A DNA stretch of 53,414 nt from Obelidium mucronatum (GCA_025765595.1 JAIVFH010000194.1:1-53414), one strand, 5' to 3'; shown: positions 10,897 to 23,789, numbered from the stretch's first letter. Program-made: numbers and translations. Notes: generated from the sequence alone by a model not told the origin.

Positions 10897-11464
10897 ATGG
10901 AACAAGTATTACACAATTTGGTTTCGAATCCAATCAACTGGGTGCTTGGGGTCATTGTTCTTTACCTTGCGTTTGCCGCCTCATCGACTGAAAAGAATGC
11001 AGCAGCTTCTGTACCTGCCGCAAAGCATCCAGGTTGGTCAACGTCATTTTTTCTTGTTTTTTTTAGATCTGAGCTTGTACTCTGATGGTACAGAGCGTCG
11101 AACGTTTAGATGATTGTTGTAATCGAGAAACAACACTAGTGTGTGTGTGTGTGGGTGTGTGTGTGTGTGGTGATTGACAGATTCACTTGACACAACATGT
11201 CATCCTCCCAATCGCAGAAAACCTTTTGATCAGCTTAGGGGAATGCGACTAAATCCATTAATTTTGCCTTTCATTTTTGTTTTCCAGAAATCATTGAGTT
11301 GAAGAACTTTACGCCAAAGGAACTTTCCGAGTTTGATGGACGAAAGTCAAAGCGCATTTACTTGTGCGTGAAGGGGCGAGTGTATGATGTAACGTCAGGA
11401 GCGTCATTCTATGGACCAGGTTTGATTCCATTTAAACACCTGTTCAGTCTATTAACAAACCAAA

Positions 11465-11497
<33 letters not shown>

Positions 11498-11701
11498 GAG
11501 GGAATGTATGGCAACTTTGCAGGACGTGACGCGTCGCGTGGACTTGCCAAGGATTCGTTTGATGAGGAAATGGTGCAAGGGTTGGATCTTCCGATTGACG
11601 AGCTGACGGATTTGAGCGAGAGCGAAGTAGACACGCTCAACAACTGGGCATCGTTTTTCCACAACAAGTACACGCACGTCGGGTACCTTGTGAATGCGTG
11701 A
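10897..11701 (+). CDS. Membrane-associated progesterone receptor-like (MAPR) haem protein
   Basis: Three exons (10897-11032, 11288-11419, 11499-11701) give 156 residues. An N-terminal membrane anchor (WVLGVIVLYLAFAA, about residues 15-28) is followed by a cytochrome b5-like domain of the PGRMC/Dap1 type: FTPKELSEFDG, YLCVKGRVYDVTSG, SFYGP, YGNFAGRDASRGLAKDSFD and NNWASFFHNKYTHVGYL. Such proteins bind haem and support P450 and sterol metabolism at the endoplasmic reticulum. Intron 1 carries a GT microsatellite (11141-11169) and intron 2 a long poly-A run. RPC5 follows 53 bp downstream on the same strand. Confidence 0.9.
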
Positions 11702-11754
11702 ACGGCAACACGTGAATAAAAAAAAAAGAAAGAAAGAAAGAAAAAGAAAGAAAG

Positions 11755-14513
11755 ATGAGCGATGTCGACATGGCCGACGCGGACGCGGCCGCCGAACACC
11801 GCGCCGACGCCGACGCCGACGACGACGCCGTCGTCCAGGAAATCCCGGTGTTTCTCAGCACGCAGCTGCTGGCGGCGCACGGGCTCGTGCTCGTGCAGCA
11901 CCCGGCCACGAAGCGCACGCAGCCGCTGGCGAGCGCCGCTGCGATGCGCTGCAAGCCCGTCGCGCGCCGCTTCGAAGTCGACGTGGCGCTCGAGACGAAG
12001 GGCGCAAACTACAGCGACGACCAGGCCGAGAAGGTGTTTTGCTTTTAGTGTTCTGCCTGCATTGCATTCGCTTACTCTCAGCAAAGCTCGGCCGAGGCGT
12101 CGACAACGAAGACATTCTGACGGCATACGACATTGTAACTGCTCTTTGATTCCATTCGATGCATTCGCTCTCCACCCATTCACACTATTCACTCATTCAA
12201 AGAAAAAAAACAATCCATATCGCGAAGACCAACACAAAATGCTCGAAAAGATTACCCTGCAATCAACGCTGCTTCCTGATTCGGGTGGTGGTCAATACCT
12301 CATTGGTGCTCTAAGAGACGGTGTGTTTGTGTGTGTTTGTGTGTTTTTATCAAGGTTTCCATGTCTCACATACATACTCCAAAGACGAATTCCATTTGAC
12401 TCCAATCAGTGCAACTATCCAACTCAGACCTGCTCTCAGATACATTGATAAAATTGCTGAAAAGGAAAAAGTCGCTACTCAGAAAATTGCTCAACATGAA
12501 ATGAATCTCGAAAATCCAAACAGGAAAGAAGAGGAACCTCAGGAAAAGGGTATTACCCTCTCTGTGCGCTCTGTTGAAGATAATCCGGAGGCTCTAAGGA
12601 AAGCGCGCGAGATTGATGAGGAAAAGAGGTTTGCGCTTGAAGAGTGGGTCGATTTGCAGTTGTATGAAGATCATGTACGTTTTTTTTATCGGGGCACTGT
12701 ACCCTTTCTGTTGCCGAACGCAATATCTAATCATTTCAAACACATAAAACAAACTCACATTCAGACCCCCGAATCGCAAGAAGCATACGAAAAGCTGTTT
12801 TCATTAGGCGACGAACTCACATATTCCTTCTCGAAACAAGATTACCTGGAGAATATTGGACCAAAATTGTCTTCATCTGTTAAACTGTGAGAATAATCAT
12901 GCCGTGTTTCTTTTCTTTTGGTCTGTTCATTTTTACTGACTGGTTTTCCTCCAAAAAAAAAAAAAGTGAGATTGATCAAGGAAAAAAGAATGTGAAGCCA
13001 AACTGGTGTATGGATGATATGCGCAACTTGCCTCTTCCGTCACTTTTGAGATCTTTGATGCTACATGGTAAGTATTTTTACATGTATTTGTTTGAAGTTT
13101 TTACGATTTGTCTCTTGCAGCCCATGTTGTTTCCTTTTCCAACATTATGGAACTGACTGACAACCAATTCGAAGAGTCGGATGTGGTGGAAGAGTTGGAA
13201 CGAATTGCTGTGTTGGTACGAGGTGTCTGGGTAGTTCGCACGTATGTAACTTCTTTTTTTTTTGTTTGCGTTGTGTGTTTATCTTCAGCCTCTCATACTC
13301 CTGTTTGTTTTTTTTTATGTCTTTTGTGATTCAGAGAACTCATGTATGCTGGACGCACAGCAGACGCGCGTCGCTATCTGCTACAGCTTCTCGGAAGATC
13401 ATCGAAGCCTGTATCTCGTTACGATGTTAATCGACTCGCAAAGCTGCCGCATTTGGTGATTACCAACATGTTTCTGGAAATTTGTGCTCGTGTCGCTGTT
13501 GTGACTGAGGCAAACAGTGGACACCACGTCGGTGGAGGGAAAGTGTTACCGGGAACAGAGAGTGCAAGTAAGTGGGGGTTGAAGGTGGAACCCGATGAAG
13601 AGTTTTGTGAGCGGTGGGAGCAAGTTGTGACTCGGCAACGGGAAACGGTGGAAGCGGAGGGAAATCGGTACGTTGGCTCACTTTTTTTAATTTGCTTTAA
13701 TATTTGAAGTTTGTTTTATTGAGTATTGACGTATTTTTTTTTGGTGTTGTGTGCAGTGCGAGATCTGCTTTGGAAAACAAAGTTTCGAGTAAAACTTTGG
13801 CTCCAGTTCAGCCTAGTCAGAGGGATTCTCATGCCACTTCAACCCACGGTTCTTCATCCTCTCGCGCGCCGAAAAAAGAACCTGCCCCTGCCGCGTCAAC
13901 TGCGTCCGCATCAGCTGCCTCGTCGTCCTCTGCGGCGCCCCGATCAAAGCAATCTGCTTCTCGTGCAGCTCCAGCCGCGACAGCAGCTGTAGTAGACACA
14001 TTTGCAATTTCTGGTGCAACTGCCGAAGCACAGTGTGAAAACATATTGTATTTCGCTCTAAACAAACACGGTGTCTGCTCACAAGACTATCTCCGCGGAA
14101 TAGTAGAAAGGCACAAGACAGTGCAACCAACTGAGGGTGATAATTTACTCGACAGCGAGGAAGTGAACGACGAGTTTGTGAAGGACGTGATTCGAGACTT
14201 GTGTATGAATATTCAAGGTCGATATGTTCTCAAGAGTCTTGGTGGTGGTGCTGTGGATGAATTCAGGGACCCCATTTTGGAGTTGTTTAAAGCGAAAACA
14301 ACGTTGAAAAAGAGTGAAATCACGGCGGCTTGTCAGACGGCGACTGGAAAGAATATAACACAGAGCATGTATGCGCGGATCATGAAGGAGTTGGCGACGA
14401 GTAGTGGTCCAGCATGGGTGAGTCTGTATTCATTGTGGTTAATTCACATGTTTCTGACCCTTTTTCTTTCTTTCTTCTCTTTAAAGGAGTTGAAGCAAGG
14501 TCCTAGCATCTAG
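11755..14513 (+). CDS. POLR3E: RNA polymerase III subunit RPC5 (RPC37/POLR3E)
   Basis: Ten exons: 11755-12033, 12087-12134, 12203-12320, 12355-12674, 12765-12886, 12967-13067, 13121-13241, 13335-13667, 13757-14417 and 14487-14513, giving 709 residues in frame. Family marks are the acidic start then VVQEIPVFLS, SGGGQYLIGALRD, DEFHLTPISATIQLRP, NWCMDDMRNLPLPSLLRSLM, and the C-terminal YVLKSLGGGAVDEFRD and final W-x-LK-G. RPC5 is part of the TFIIF-like RPC4/RPC5 module in Pol III initiation and termination. The intron at 12321-12354 is only 34 nt. Exon 1 is very GC-rich. An Ala/Ser-rich low-complexity linker spans about 13830-13990. Exon 2 (48 nt) is the least certain. Confidence 0.9.
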
Positions 14514-14679
14514 TCGTTTATAAAAAAATTGTCATTACAGTTTATAATATTTGCAGTTTGAAGGGGGGAAAAATTCCATTTGGTCCTGTGATGATTTTGG
14601 CAAACAAGATTGGAATTGGTTTGTGTCTCTGTCAAAGTCAAGGAAAAAAACACAAGCCTCTCCCCCTATTATATACCAC

Positions 14680-17600
14680 ATGCAGAAGAGCTTGCCTTCT
14701 CCTCCACCACCTACACCTCCGCCTAAAACTGCAGCAACAGCAGCTGATGGCGGTGGTGGTGATGAAGATGACGATGCAAAGAATCATGATGTTGATCAGG
14801 ACGTTGATCATCAGAGTGCCAGCAACAGCCGTTCTGCTGACATGCACTACTCAATCAATGCCATTCACCACTCATCGCGGTATCGAGGAGGAGCAGCTGG
14901 AGGAGGAGAGTCTGTTGGACGACAGTCTGAAGACCAATTACCTACGGCTGGCACCCCGCCAGTGCCATCCAAAGATATTAACTATGGACGCACGGAATCA
15001 AGCACCAGCAGCCGACTGTGGGGGTGAGTGGATCGTTGCCGCTGGCGCAGGCCGAGACTGACGTTACGTTAGTGTTTCAAGCCCGACAGTCCCGGCGAAA
15101 GACGGCGGCAGCGGCGGGCGGGCGGCGTCGGCGCACTCGGCGCACTCGGCGGCGTTCGGCGAGTACGCGGCCGTGTTTGCGCCGCTGTTCCGCGCGCGCA
15201 CGCCCGGCGCCGAGCAGCCCGCGTCCGCCGCGCCGGACTCGCGCGCGGCGTCGCTGGACAAGCGCTGGTGGCGCATGACGCGGACGGCGTCGTCGCCGGC
15301 CCCGCCGTCAAACTCTACGCGCACCACGCCGATACCGGCACCGGCCGGGCCGCCTTCCACGGCCCCCGTCGAGCCTTCGTCCGAACGAACCATCCCTGCT
15401 AGATCTCCATTGAAACCCAATGTCCCACAGTACGGAGTCATGTCGGTTCAGCCATACAATCCCACACAGACATATGTTCCCATTGCCCGTTTCAATCCAG
15501 TCACTCAAACGTTTGATTCAAGGCAGCAGGACGAGGTTTTGTGTTTTGTTTGGCGTCTTCCAGATTCTGTGATGTTGACTTTCCTATATGGTGTGTGTGT
15601 GTGTGCAGGCTTTGCCGAAAGTTCAACCATCACCGCCTCCTAAATTGACACAATCAGAAGTACGTTTTGGCTGAGAATAATTGCTGTTGTTATTATTATT
15701 ATTATTTATTATTATTATTATTTTGACGCGACTTTTTTTTTAGCCGAAACATGCATCTCCCTCGCCATTTGGCGCGCTTTTGGCCGCTATTCCTCGGAGA
15801 ATTTCTGTTCAAAAAATGCATCCTCAAGAAACTTCTCAAATTATTTTGGAGGTGAGTCACCGTCGAAAGTAGAATACCACCGCTGTATCCCTTTTTTCAT
15901 CACTGCCGAAGGCGGAATACGTATATTCTTTGTTTTTACCTTCTACTCTTTTTGCTATCATTCGGCTCGGGCGAATAACGTTCTGAGCGGTATTCCTTTC
16001 AATTCCTCATCTCCAACACCAGTATTAATATTATTTTTTTGATGTTGAATCAAAGAGCAATCCTCCAATTGCGGCAAAACAACAACAACATCAAGTTCAG
16101 CAACAAAGGATTACGCCCCCTTCTTCTATTGGTGATTTCTTGGATAAACCACAGCCGGCGACTCCAGTCTCCGATTCTCCTATCCCACGATCTCTTCCAC
16201 CGACACCAGTCAGGGACACTCCTCTTGTTGGTGCTGGAGCAGGACCGCGATCTCTTCCTCCGACTCCAATTAGAGAGACTCCTCTTCCTGATTCAGGACA
16301 CCGATTTCTTCCACCGACACCAGTCAGTGACCCCAGTGCTGATTCAGAAACTCTTCCGCCGGCACCAATCAGGAACACTACTCTTGTTAGCGCTGATGCA
16401 GGACCGCGATCTTTTGCTCCGACTCCAATTAGAGAGACTTCTCTTCCTGATTCAGGACACCGATTTCTTCCACCGACGCCAATCACTGACCCCAGTGCTG
16501 ATTCAGAAACTCTTCCGCCGGCACCAGTCAGGGACACTATTCTTGTTGGCGCTGATGCAGGACCGCGATCTTTTGCTCCGACTCCAATTAGAGAGACTCC
16601 GCTTCCTGATTCAGGACACCGATTTCTTCCACCGACGCCAATCACTGACCCCAGTGCTGATTCAGGAACTCTTCCGCCGGCACCAGTCAGGGACACTATT
16701 CTTGTTGGCGCTGATGCAGGACCACGATCTTTTGCTCCGACTCCAATTAGAGAGACTCCGCTTCCTGATTCAGGACACCGATTTCTTCCACCGACGCCAA
16801 TCACTGACCCCAGTGCTGATTCAGGAACTCTTCCGCCTGCACCAATCAGGGACACGCCTGTTTTCGGCGCTGAGGCAGGACCACGATCTCTACCCCCGAC
16901 TCCTGTTAGGGAGACTCCTCTTCCCAGTGCTGATTCTGGACCACGATCTCTTCCGCCGACACCAATCAGAGAGACTCCTCTTCCCTGGGCTGATTCGGCT
17001 GCTGCAACAACTTTCGCTGAGGTGCAGTATCCTGTTGTTCCCCATGTTCCACCAAAGTTGCCATCAAATATAGAACCAGAGGTTTGGTAGTTTATCAGTG
17101 TTTTTGAATATTGACATCTTTTTTTTTGTTTGCAGGAAGATGTTCCATATGTTAACCCGATTGCAGCCGCGGGACGTAATACCCTGAAACGATTGTCGGT
17201 ATTCGTGGGAAGCAAAGAGAAATCTCAACCTCCTACATCTGACGATCCAAAGGTTCGATTTGGATGAAATCCGTGAAAAGGTGTACTAACGCAACATCAA
17301 AAAACAGCCATCAGCGGTGATAGCTCCACAAGCAAATGAATCCAGACGGTTTACCCTATTCTCTTCTACTCCTCCGCCGACGAACTCAGTCGATATTGAT
17401 GTAATGATATTCATGTATTTTGTTGGCCGTCTCTGTCGTTCCTCACTAACGCAGGGAAAAAAAATAGGGTGTTCGTTCCCCTACCAAAAAGGCTTCATTT
17501 TTCAGCACATTTTCTTCAAAACAAATGATGCCTCCAGTTTCTGTGTTTTCGTCTGACGGTGAAGTGAGTAAATGTGGAAGTTATGGTCTGCCTTTTTATT

Positions 17601-20600
17601 TATTTTTTAAAAAAAAACCCCCCCAGCTCGCATACATTTCCCCCATTCTTGATCGTCGAACCAATGGAAGCAAAAGACCCTCGTTTTTTTCATCCTCGAA
17701 ACGGGGCTCTGTCAGCAGTGAAGTCGATTCGGCTCCTTCAATGCCGCCCACTGGTCCTGCCGGTAGCAGTTCATCGTCTTCTGCAGTTTTACCCGATAAT
17801 TCTACCGGCACTGTTACTACGTCAGATTCTGGGTTTGAGAGATGGAAACAAGCTGTTGGGAAGTTTAGATCGCTCACACCTGTTCAGACTGCTGCCGTGA
17901 CGACGACGACAGTAGTTCCGTCAGAACCCACCACTACAACCCTCGCGGCTGCCACCGCCACCGCTGTGGCACCAGCAAGTCGAGCAATTACTCCAATTAA
18001 TGCAGTCGCTTCATCGTCTGTCCCAGAAATTGTTGTAGCAGCTAATGAAAGTCAGAGGGTTGTGGCACCCGTTGTCCAAAACAAATCCGTTTTGATTGAG
18101 AATGCGTTTGGTGACGACGATAGTGAAGAGAACTTGGAGGAGCTGGCTGCTGCTGTCTATGCTATTGGACATATTGGTATTGCACGGACCAGCAGGCGAG
18201 AAACTTTTGTCTTGATTGATTCCCCATACCGGTCCGAATCTTTTGAGGATGAGAGGAGTAAAGTTGATGAAATCAGGAGTGAAGTTCCTGAGAAGCCGGA
18301 CGTCCAAACTACAAGTGTCCCAACGCCCGTCGCGACTCCTTTGATGGAAGAGAACAGGTCTCCTGTGCTTACCGAAGGAGCGGCATTGATGAAGTTTAAG
18401 GTATTTTATCTACTTTTTTTTCTCATAATTGAGTGCAACTAACGCCTTGCCAGGATTCTGTTGCATACAAGAGCCAATTTTTAGATGTTCGCAATTCCAG
18501 CGAGTCTTTTTCGTTTGGTGGTTCCGATCGTCTTGAAGTCGTGAGTTCTTCTTGTCGTTTGATTTCATTCCCTCATAATTTTTTTTTTGATAGGACTTTG
18601 TTGGCCCACGACAACCTGTAGCCGAATTGGCAACGATATCTACTGCGGCTGAAGAAGAAGAAATTCCATATATCCATCAATTTGTTTCGAGGGAGAGATC
18701 GGCTTCCACTGATCCTTTGGACAGTGCCATCCCTTCGTCTGAAATCATCAATTTGGATTCCGCCGTTCAACCAACTCTTGAAACGATTAAGCAGGAGAGC
18801 ATCATAGCCGAAGAAGAGTTTATTGGAGGCGCTGAACCCCAGCAATCCGTTTCGCACGAGGACACTGTTGCTGTTGCCGTTGATGCTACGGCTGTAGCAG
18901 AAATCACTATCCCAACTGCGTTAATTGATGTTGAATCACCCGAATATGTTCGCTTTGAGAGTGTGGCTGATCCGGTTGTGGCAATGCAGCTTGAAGAAGC
19001 ACCAGCACCAGCACCAGCACCAGCACCATCACCAGCATCACCACCATCACTACTACAACTTGAAACCGTGGAAGTTACAATTCCCACAACTATTCAGGAA
19101 ACGGAGTCGGATGCTTGTCATGTCGTTGTTACAGCCGAGAAGCCTGTTGTTGCAGAAGTCCTTGTACAATCCAATGATTCTCCAGCCGCAGTTCCTGCAG
19201 TGGAAGAAGTCAATTCTATCATCAAGGTAGTTGAGGAACAGGCTGCTCTCCATTTCTTGGATCACCAAAAGCCGCCGACTGAGATCGCACCTGAGCCGTC
19301 AATTAAGGATAACCATGAGCACGTGGAGTTGAAATCAGCGGTTACGAAAGAGCAAGAAAGTCAGGAAACGTTGGGTGTGACTGTTGAAGAAACAGTCTAC
19401 ATCAGGGAGATGCAGATTGTGGTTCAAGAAAATGTAACTCTGCAAGCAAGCAATTCAAATGAAACTGAAGCAAAACTTGTGGTTACGCCTAAGATACTTG
19501 AGGATTCGTCACATGCTGTTGCTGAAGAATCGGTTCTTGAGAATACTGCGGTGCAAGTCAAAGAAGGACTTTTGGATCAAGAGCAGCGTGTCGACGTTGA
19601 CAATTACGATGGCGCATCGCAACTTCTGTTGGCTGTGCCAATGGTTGATGCCGTTCGTTCTTCAGCTCATGTGCCAGAACCTGCACCAGAATCCATCCAT
19701 GTGAGAACGACCAATGTCGCTTCTGATGAGTCCCCAGCACAAAGCATTGCAAATATGGACGCGGAATCCAACAATAATACCGTTGTCATTTCGGATAATG
19801 CATCTGAGACTGGGCCAGGTACATCTCTGGCGGCGGCATTTGCGGCAAAAGTATCTCGGCTGATTCCTAGTTCATCTCCTATCTGGCAACCTCACGCTAC
19901 AGAAGGGATTTCTAAACCTCAAAACTCCAACAATACTATCATCAAAACTGAAAATAATCCAACTTCAACGGCAACAATTTCTGAAAGTACGGCTTTAAAT
20001 CATGAAGAGGCCCCAACTATCGACGCCGGTACCGATTCAAATTCAATCCCAGCTGGAACTGGAGTTGAAAACACGTTCGAAAAATCACCAGCACAAATCA
20101 ATTCAATAGAAGTCAATTCAAGCGCTCGCAATGTTTCCAGTGTGGCTGTACCATTATCGCTCAATGCAAGCTCGCCGTCTCCCAGCAGTCAACAATATCC
20201 AGGCTATCCTCCAAAGCATCACACCGATTTGCCACAACAGCTTTATTCTGGATCCCATCAATATCCTGGTCTTCCTCCAGGAGGCATTGCAGGACCTCCG
20301 CCACAAAGCTATTCTGGAACTCCTCCGGTTGCTGCAGTGGCAGGTGGAGTACAAACCCAATTCCCCGTTCCTCCTCCAGGAGGCATTGCTGGACCGCCGC
20401 CGCAACACTATCTTGGAACTCCTCCAGTGGCCACTGCAGTTGGAGTGCAAGCCCAATATCCTGTTCCTCCTCCAGGAGGTATTGCCGGGCCCCCGCCACA
20501 ACAATATCCTGGATTTCCTTCAATTGTTGCAACTGCGAGTGGAATACAGGCTCAATATCCTGCTCCTCCTCCGGGAGGTGTTGCCGGACCACCACCTCAA

Positions 20601-21854
20601 ACTGTTTACCCACCTGGCACTACTCCTGAGCAAATCGCATTACACCAGCAGCAAATGGCTGTTTACTATCAGCAAATTCAGTTTTACTCACAATTCTGGC
20701 AACAAAACTACCCACAAACTCCAGGAACTGCGAAACGCACTCATAGACTTTCTTCGGCTGCTTCAGATGCAGGCTCTATTTATCAGGCATCAGACACTGC
20801 GTCCATCTACGGAAGCGAGGCAGCGCCAGTCCAGCAACAGCCATCTGAAGAATGGGCTCGAGTCTTTGCCGTCAGACCCACTTTCAAGTACCAAAAACGC
20901 AACGCCTTCACACCAAAGAGAACAGCTGAAGTTAACCAACATTTGAGTGCTTTACGTGCGACTTTACAAAAAGCAGCTTTGCGACCTGAATCAAGAAGAA
21001 ATAACAAGGCTCTCTTTGAGTTTTGCCGATTCTGTGTTCAAGATACTCTGGTGTTGGAACCTGCAGAGCGCGAAGACTTGTTGGATGAAGCTTTTGATAT
21101 TTTGAAGAGACAGTGCTTCCAAGGATATGCTGACTGCCAGTATTTGGTTGGAAAGGGATACTTGGATGATGGAAACTGTAAGTGTTCTTCCTTTTTTTTG
21201 GGTTTTCATTTTTGTTGATGTTGTTTGTGCAATTTGATAGATGAGAGTGCATATATTTTGCTATACAATGCCGCCGTTCAATCTCACGGTCAAGCATGTT
21301 GTCAACTTGCAAATTTACTGGCCGCCGGAAAAGGCGTCGAAAAAGACTTTGGCAGTGCAATTTCCTTCTTGAACAAGGGTATTCGTGCTGGGGATGTGGA
21401 GTCAGCCTATCGACTTGGATCTGCTCATGCATATGGGCGTCTTGGCCTTTCCGTTAATTTCCCGGAGGCTCTTCGCCTTTTGAATGAGTGCGCCAAAGGT
21501 ATTTTCCCGTCAAATCTTCTTCACTTGATTATTTTTTTTTTAAAAAAAAAAAAACTTTTTGGTCTTGCAGATTCAAAAAGTGAATTCCGACCGAAAGGAT
21601 TGTTCGAAATCTCCCGAATTTATGAATTAGGGGCAATGAATTTGCAAAGAAACGAGTCGATTGCGTTATCTGCTCTCAATGATTCGGCAAAGGGGGGCTA
21701 CTTGCCTGCAATCACTAAAATTGCTCAATGTTACTTGGAAGGGAAGTTTGGACTCAAAGCTGATGAAACTAAGGCCATTAGCTTGTACAAAACTGCAGCA
21801 GAACTTGGTGACGAGTCAGCGAGGATTGCACTTCAGTCACTCGGTAAAAAATGA
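14680..21854 (+). CDS. Giant Pro/Ser-rich protein with C-terminal Sel1 repeats (Chs4/Skt5-like)
   Basis: Thirteen exons (14680-15023, 15073-15535, 15609-15659, 15744-15851, 16056-17081, 17136-17252, 17308-17400, 17468-17563, 17627-18400, 18454-18540, 18594-21177, 21241-21498, 21571-21854) total 6285 nt, 2094 residues, with every junction in phase. The first 1600 residues are disordered: Pro-rich start, a 53-residue tandem repeat in exon 5, acidic/Val-rich stretches, then repeats of PPPGGIAGPPPQ. The last 350 residues are conserved: EEWARVFAVRPTFKYQKRNAF, a helical block, then Sel1 repeats (ESAYILLYNAAVQSHGQACCQLA, KAISLYKTAAELGDESARIAL). This order resembles fungal chitin-synthase activators of the Chs4/Skt5 group, but there is no C-terminal CAAX box. 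A scaffold at the cortex is an inference. Confidence 0.75.
15852..16055. repeat. Intron with nested inverted repeats
   Basis: This 204-nt intron of the Sel1-repeat gene holds GAATACCACCGC (from 15871), whose complement GAGCGGTATTC lies near 15985, and between them a small hairpin with core GCCGAAGGC (about 15904-15915). The nested arms look like a short palindromic insertion. Similar CGCC/GGCG cores occur in introns at 33.2 and 35.0-35.6 kb. Confidence 0.6.
16250..16880 (+). repeat. 159-bp coding tandem repeat
   Basis: The anchor GACCCCAGTGCTGATTCA starts at 16329, 16488, 16647 and 16806, an exact spacing of 159 bp. Each unit encodes 53 residues built from LPPTPI, RETPLPDSGHRF, DPSADS and AGPRSFAPTPI pieces. 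Because the unit is a multiple of three, the other frames also stay open, producing long antisense and shifted ORFs that are not genes. Unit-to-unit differences are few, so expansion is recent. Confidence 0.9.
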
Positions 21855-21921
21855 ACTCTTAAAACCATTTACTTGAAAGAAAAAAATGAAGGATGAAAGA
21901 AAAAAGTAAATAAATAACGGT

Positions 21922-23703
21922 TTAAACTGGGATGACTTTTGCGGGGGGGAAACGGGGTTGTTCTTCCGTTTTTTGTTGTTCAACATTCATGTTTCGAATA
22001 AACTGATTCAAGAATTCTTCGCCATAAATATTTTGAGGCGTGGGGGACAGCAGTGCTGCGATTTGAAATATCAGTTATGCCACCCTCAAATTAGCAGATA
22101 GCATTACTAACATTTTGTGTCAAGTTCATCTCCATAGTTGTTGTTATCAGCCAACTTCTTCAAAAACCCAGGTTTCCTGTGGAGCACCGTTGGTAATCCA
22201 AAAAAGAATTGATTTCTGTTCTTTTCAGATTTATCTGATTCATAAGGCATAGATGTAATTTTGGATGTCGGTTCACAGGATTGCGATTCCCGTCTGGCCT
22301 GTGCAGCTCCTCGTCGCCCACATATGGGTTTTGGGGCATCGGAATCTACAGGCTCGGCAAGTTGACGCATTTCTGCCTCTTTTTCCAGTCGCTGCTTCTC
22401 TTTTAATTCTGCTTGGGCCTTTGGTCCACTTCCCACTAGGTCACAGACATTGTACGCATCCGATGGGAAGCTAATTCCAAATACATAATCCTCAGGAAGG
22501 TGAGAGAGCGTCTCTTTTAATCTAGTGGGCCGAGTGTTATAGTCACATTGCAGAAGTGAAGTCAGTAACGTACGGATCGTGAACTTTGCCGATTTCAGGC
22601 TGAGTTCGCCTACGCCAATCAGCCAATCTCTTTGAAGAAACTTTGGTCTGCATTTCTCTAATTGAACTAGTGAGTTGCCAAGAATGTGAAAGAATGATTT
22701 CCTGAAACTCACTTTGATCGTTCTTCGGCCCAAAAAAGAACCTCTTTCACGCGAAGTCCATTATTGTCGTGGTTGTCTGGCAATAGTTTATGTTCAGGAA
22801 CCTGATAGTCTCCATAATGTCGTCTGATTTCCCCTGTTGACTGTTGAGTACAAACGCAAAGATGTAAATACTATTTTTGAATACCAGGGCCATAAGACCA
22901 ATGACTTATGAGATACTGCTTTCTGATTTTCTCATCTTCTTCACCCGGAACATGAGGTGGGGGATACATGATATCTTTAACACTGACATCTTCAAACGAT
23001 GACATGCCAAATCGGAACTCTGGATGGGAACAGAATTCTGGTAGCTCTTCCTTGTGGTCAATAGATTCACCTAAAATGAAAGAATGAGTTCAACGGAAGA
23101 ATATGTTTGTGAGTCTTCTACCCAAGGCTTGATGTTCTCGCCGGTGGTAAATCCTTTCGCGTCGATTTTCTTGTTCCTGTTGATTTCAGGTCAGCAATCA
23201 CTGCTTCATACCGATAAAGTGATACGAACCTGTAAAATAGGATGTGGTTGCTTAGGGAATAAAACCGCTCCTGCCTAAAGTTGGGCACGTTAGAATGAAC
23301 ACACAATTTTGTGAAAACGTAAAAACCCACCGTAGGTCCATATACATATTGAACTCCGTGAGTCATTGGTCTTGCTTTTTCAGTTAAACTTGTGATATTT
23401 TTGGGAAGGCGTCCTGGAATGTGAGCATGTTCCCCAACTTTAACAACGCGTTTTGTGTTCTGCAGAAAAATCAGCCAACACATCTCGACTGACTAGTGAT
23501 TAGCAGATAATAAACTCTTACAATTGTCCTGTCTCCATGATCGAGACACTCGCTGGCCCTGACAGCCACGTGTTTGAGGGTAGCCCCAGCCTATCCCAAA
23601 ACTGTCAACCCAGCAGATTCACGAAAGGTCTGAAATAACTCACAGGCGGAATGTCTGGGTGCAAGTCTGGTCTAGCGCCCAGATACTTTTTGCGGTTAGG
23701 CAT
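21922..23703 (-). CDS. EFHB/CFAP21-like axonemal protein lacking EF-hands
   Basis: Ten exons on the minus strand (23703-23644, 23590-23522, 23459-23331, 23274-23230, 23176-23122, 23070-22885, 22833-22713, 22657-22574, 22521-22112, 22055-21922) give 430 residues in frame. Blocks match the EFHB family in order: RPMTHGVQYVYGPT, ..GAVLFPKQPHPILQEQE, FRFGMSSFEDVSVKDIMYPP, a YLISHWSYGPGE block, GLRVKEVLFW, RRRTQPEIGKVHDP, LPEDYVFGISFPSDAYNV and the late NNNYGDE. EFHB/CFAP21 binds inside doublet microtubules of motile cilia. The stretch that normally carries the EF-hand pair is replaced by a charged, low-complexity segment (about residues 310-370). The gene implies a flagellated stage. It converges with the Sel1 gene (67 bp gap). 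Confidence 0.8.
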
Positions 23704-23789
23704 GGTAGATTGGCAGAGGGTGGGGTGGGGACGCGATTGTCTGGGGAGATTGACAAAGGAATTTTTGATTCTGCGCAAAGAAAGGGAAT
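23704..23789. promoter_or_regulatory. Bidirectional promoter region, 86 bp
   Basis: Only 86 bp separate the start codons of the EFHB-like gene (minus) and the unknown gene at 23790 (plus). The gap must hold both 5' untranslated regions and core promoters. It contains a G-rich patch (GGGTGGGGTGGGG) but no TATA box was seen. Confidence 0.5.

Noticed and set aside
11694..12192. Long antisense and shifted ORFs over RPC5 exon 1
   Set aside because: They reflect the high GC content, giving Arg/Ala-rich products. The real frame has the RPC5 motif VVQEIPVFLS.
16097..17215. 372-codon minus-strand ORF and a 344-codon shifted plus-strand ORF
   Set aside because: Both arise because the 159-bp repeat is a multiple of three, which keeps all frames open. 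The sense frame joins neighbouring exons in phase; these do not.
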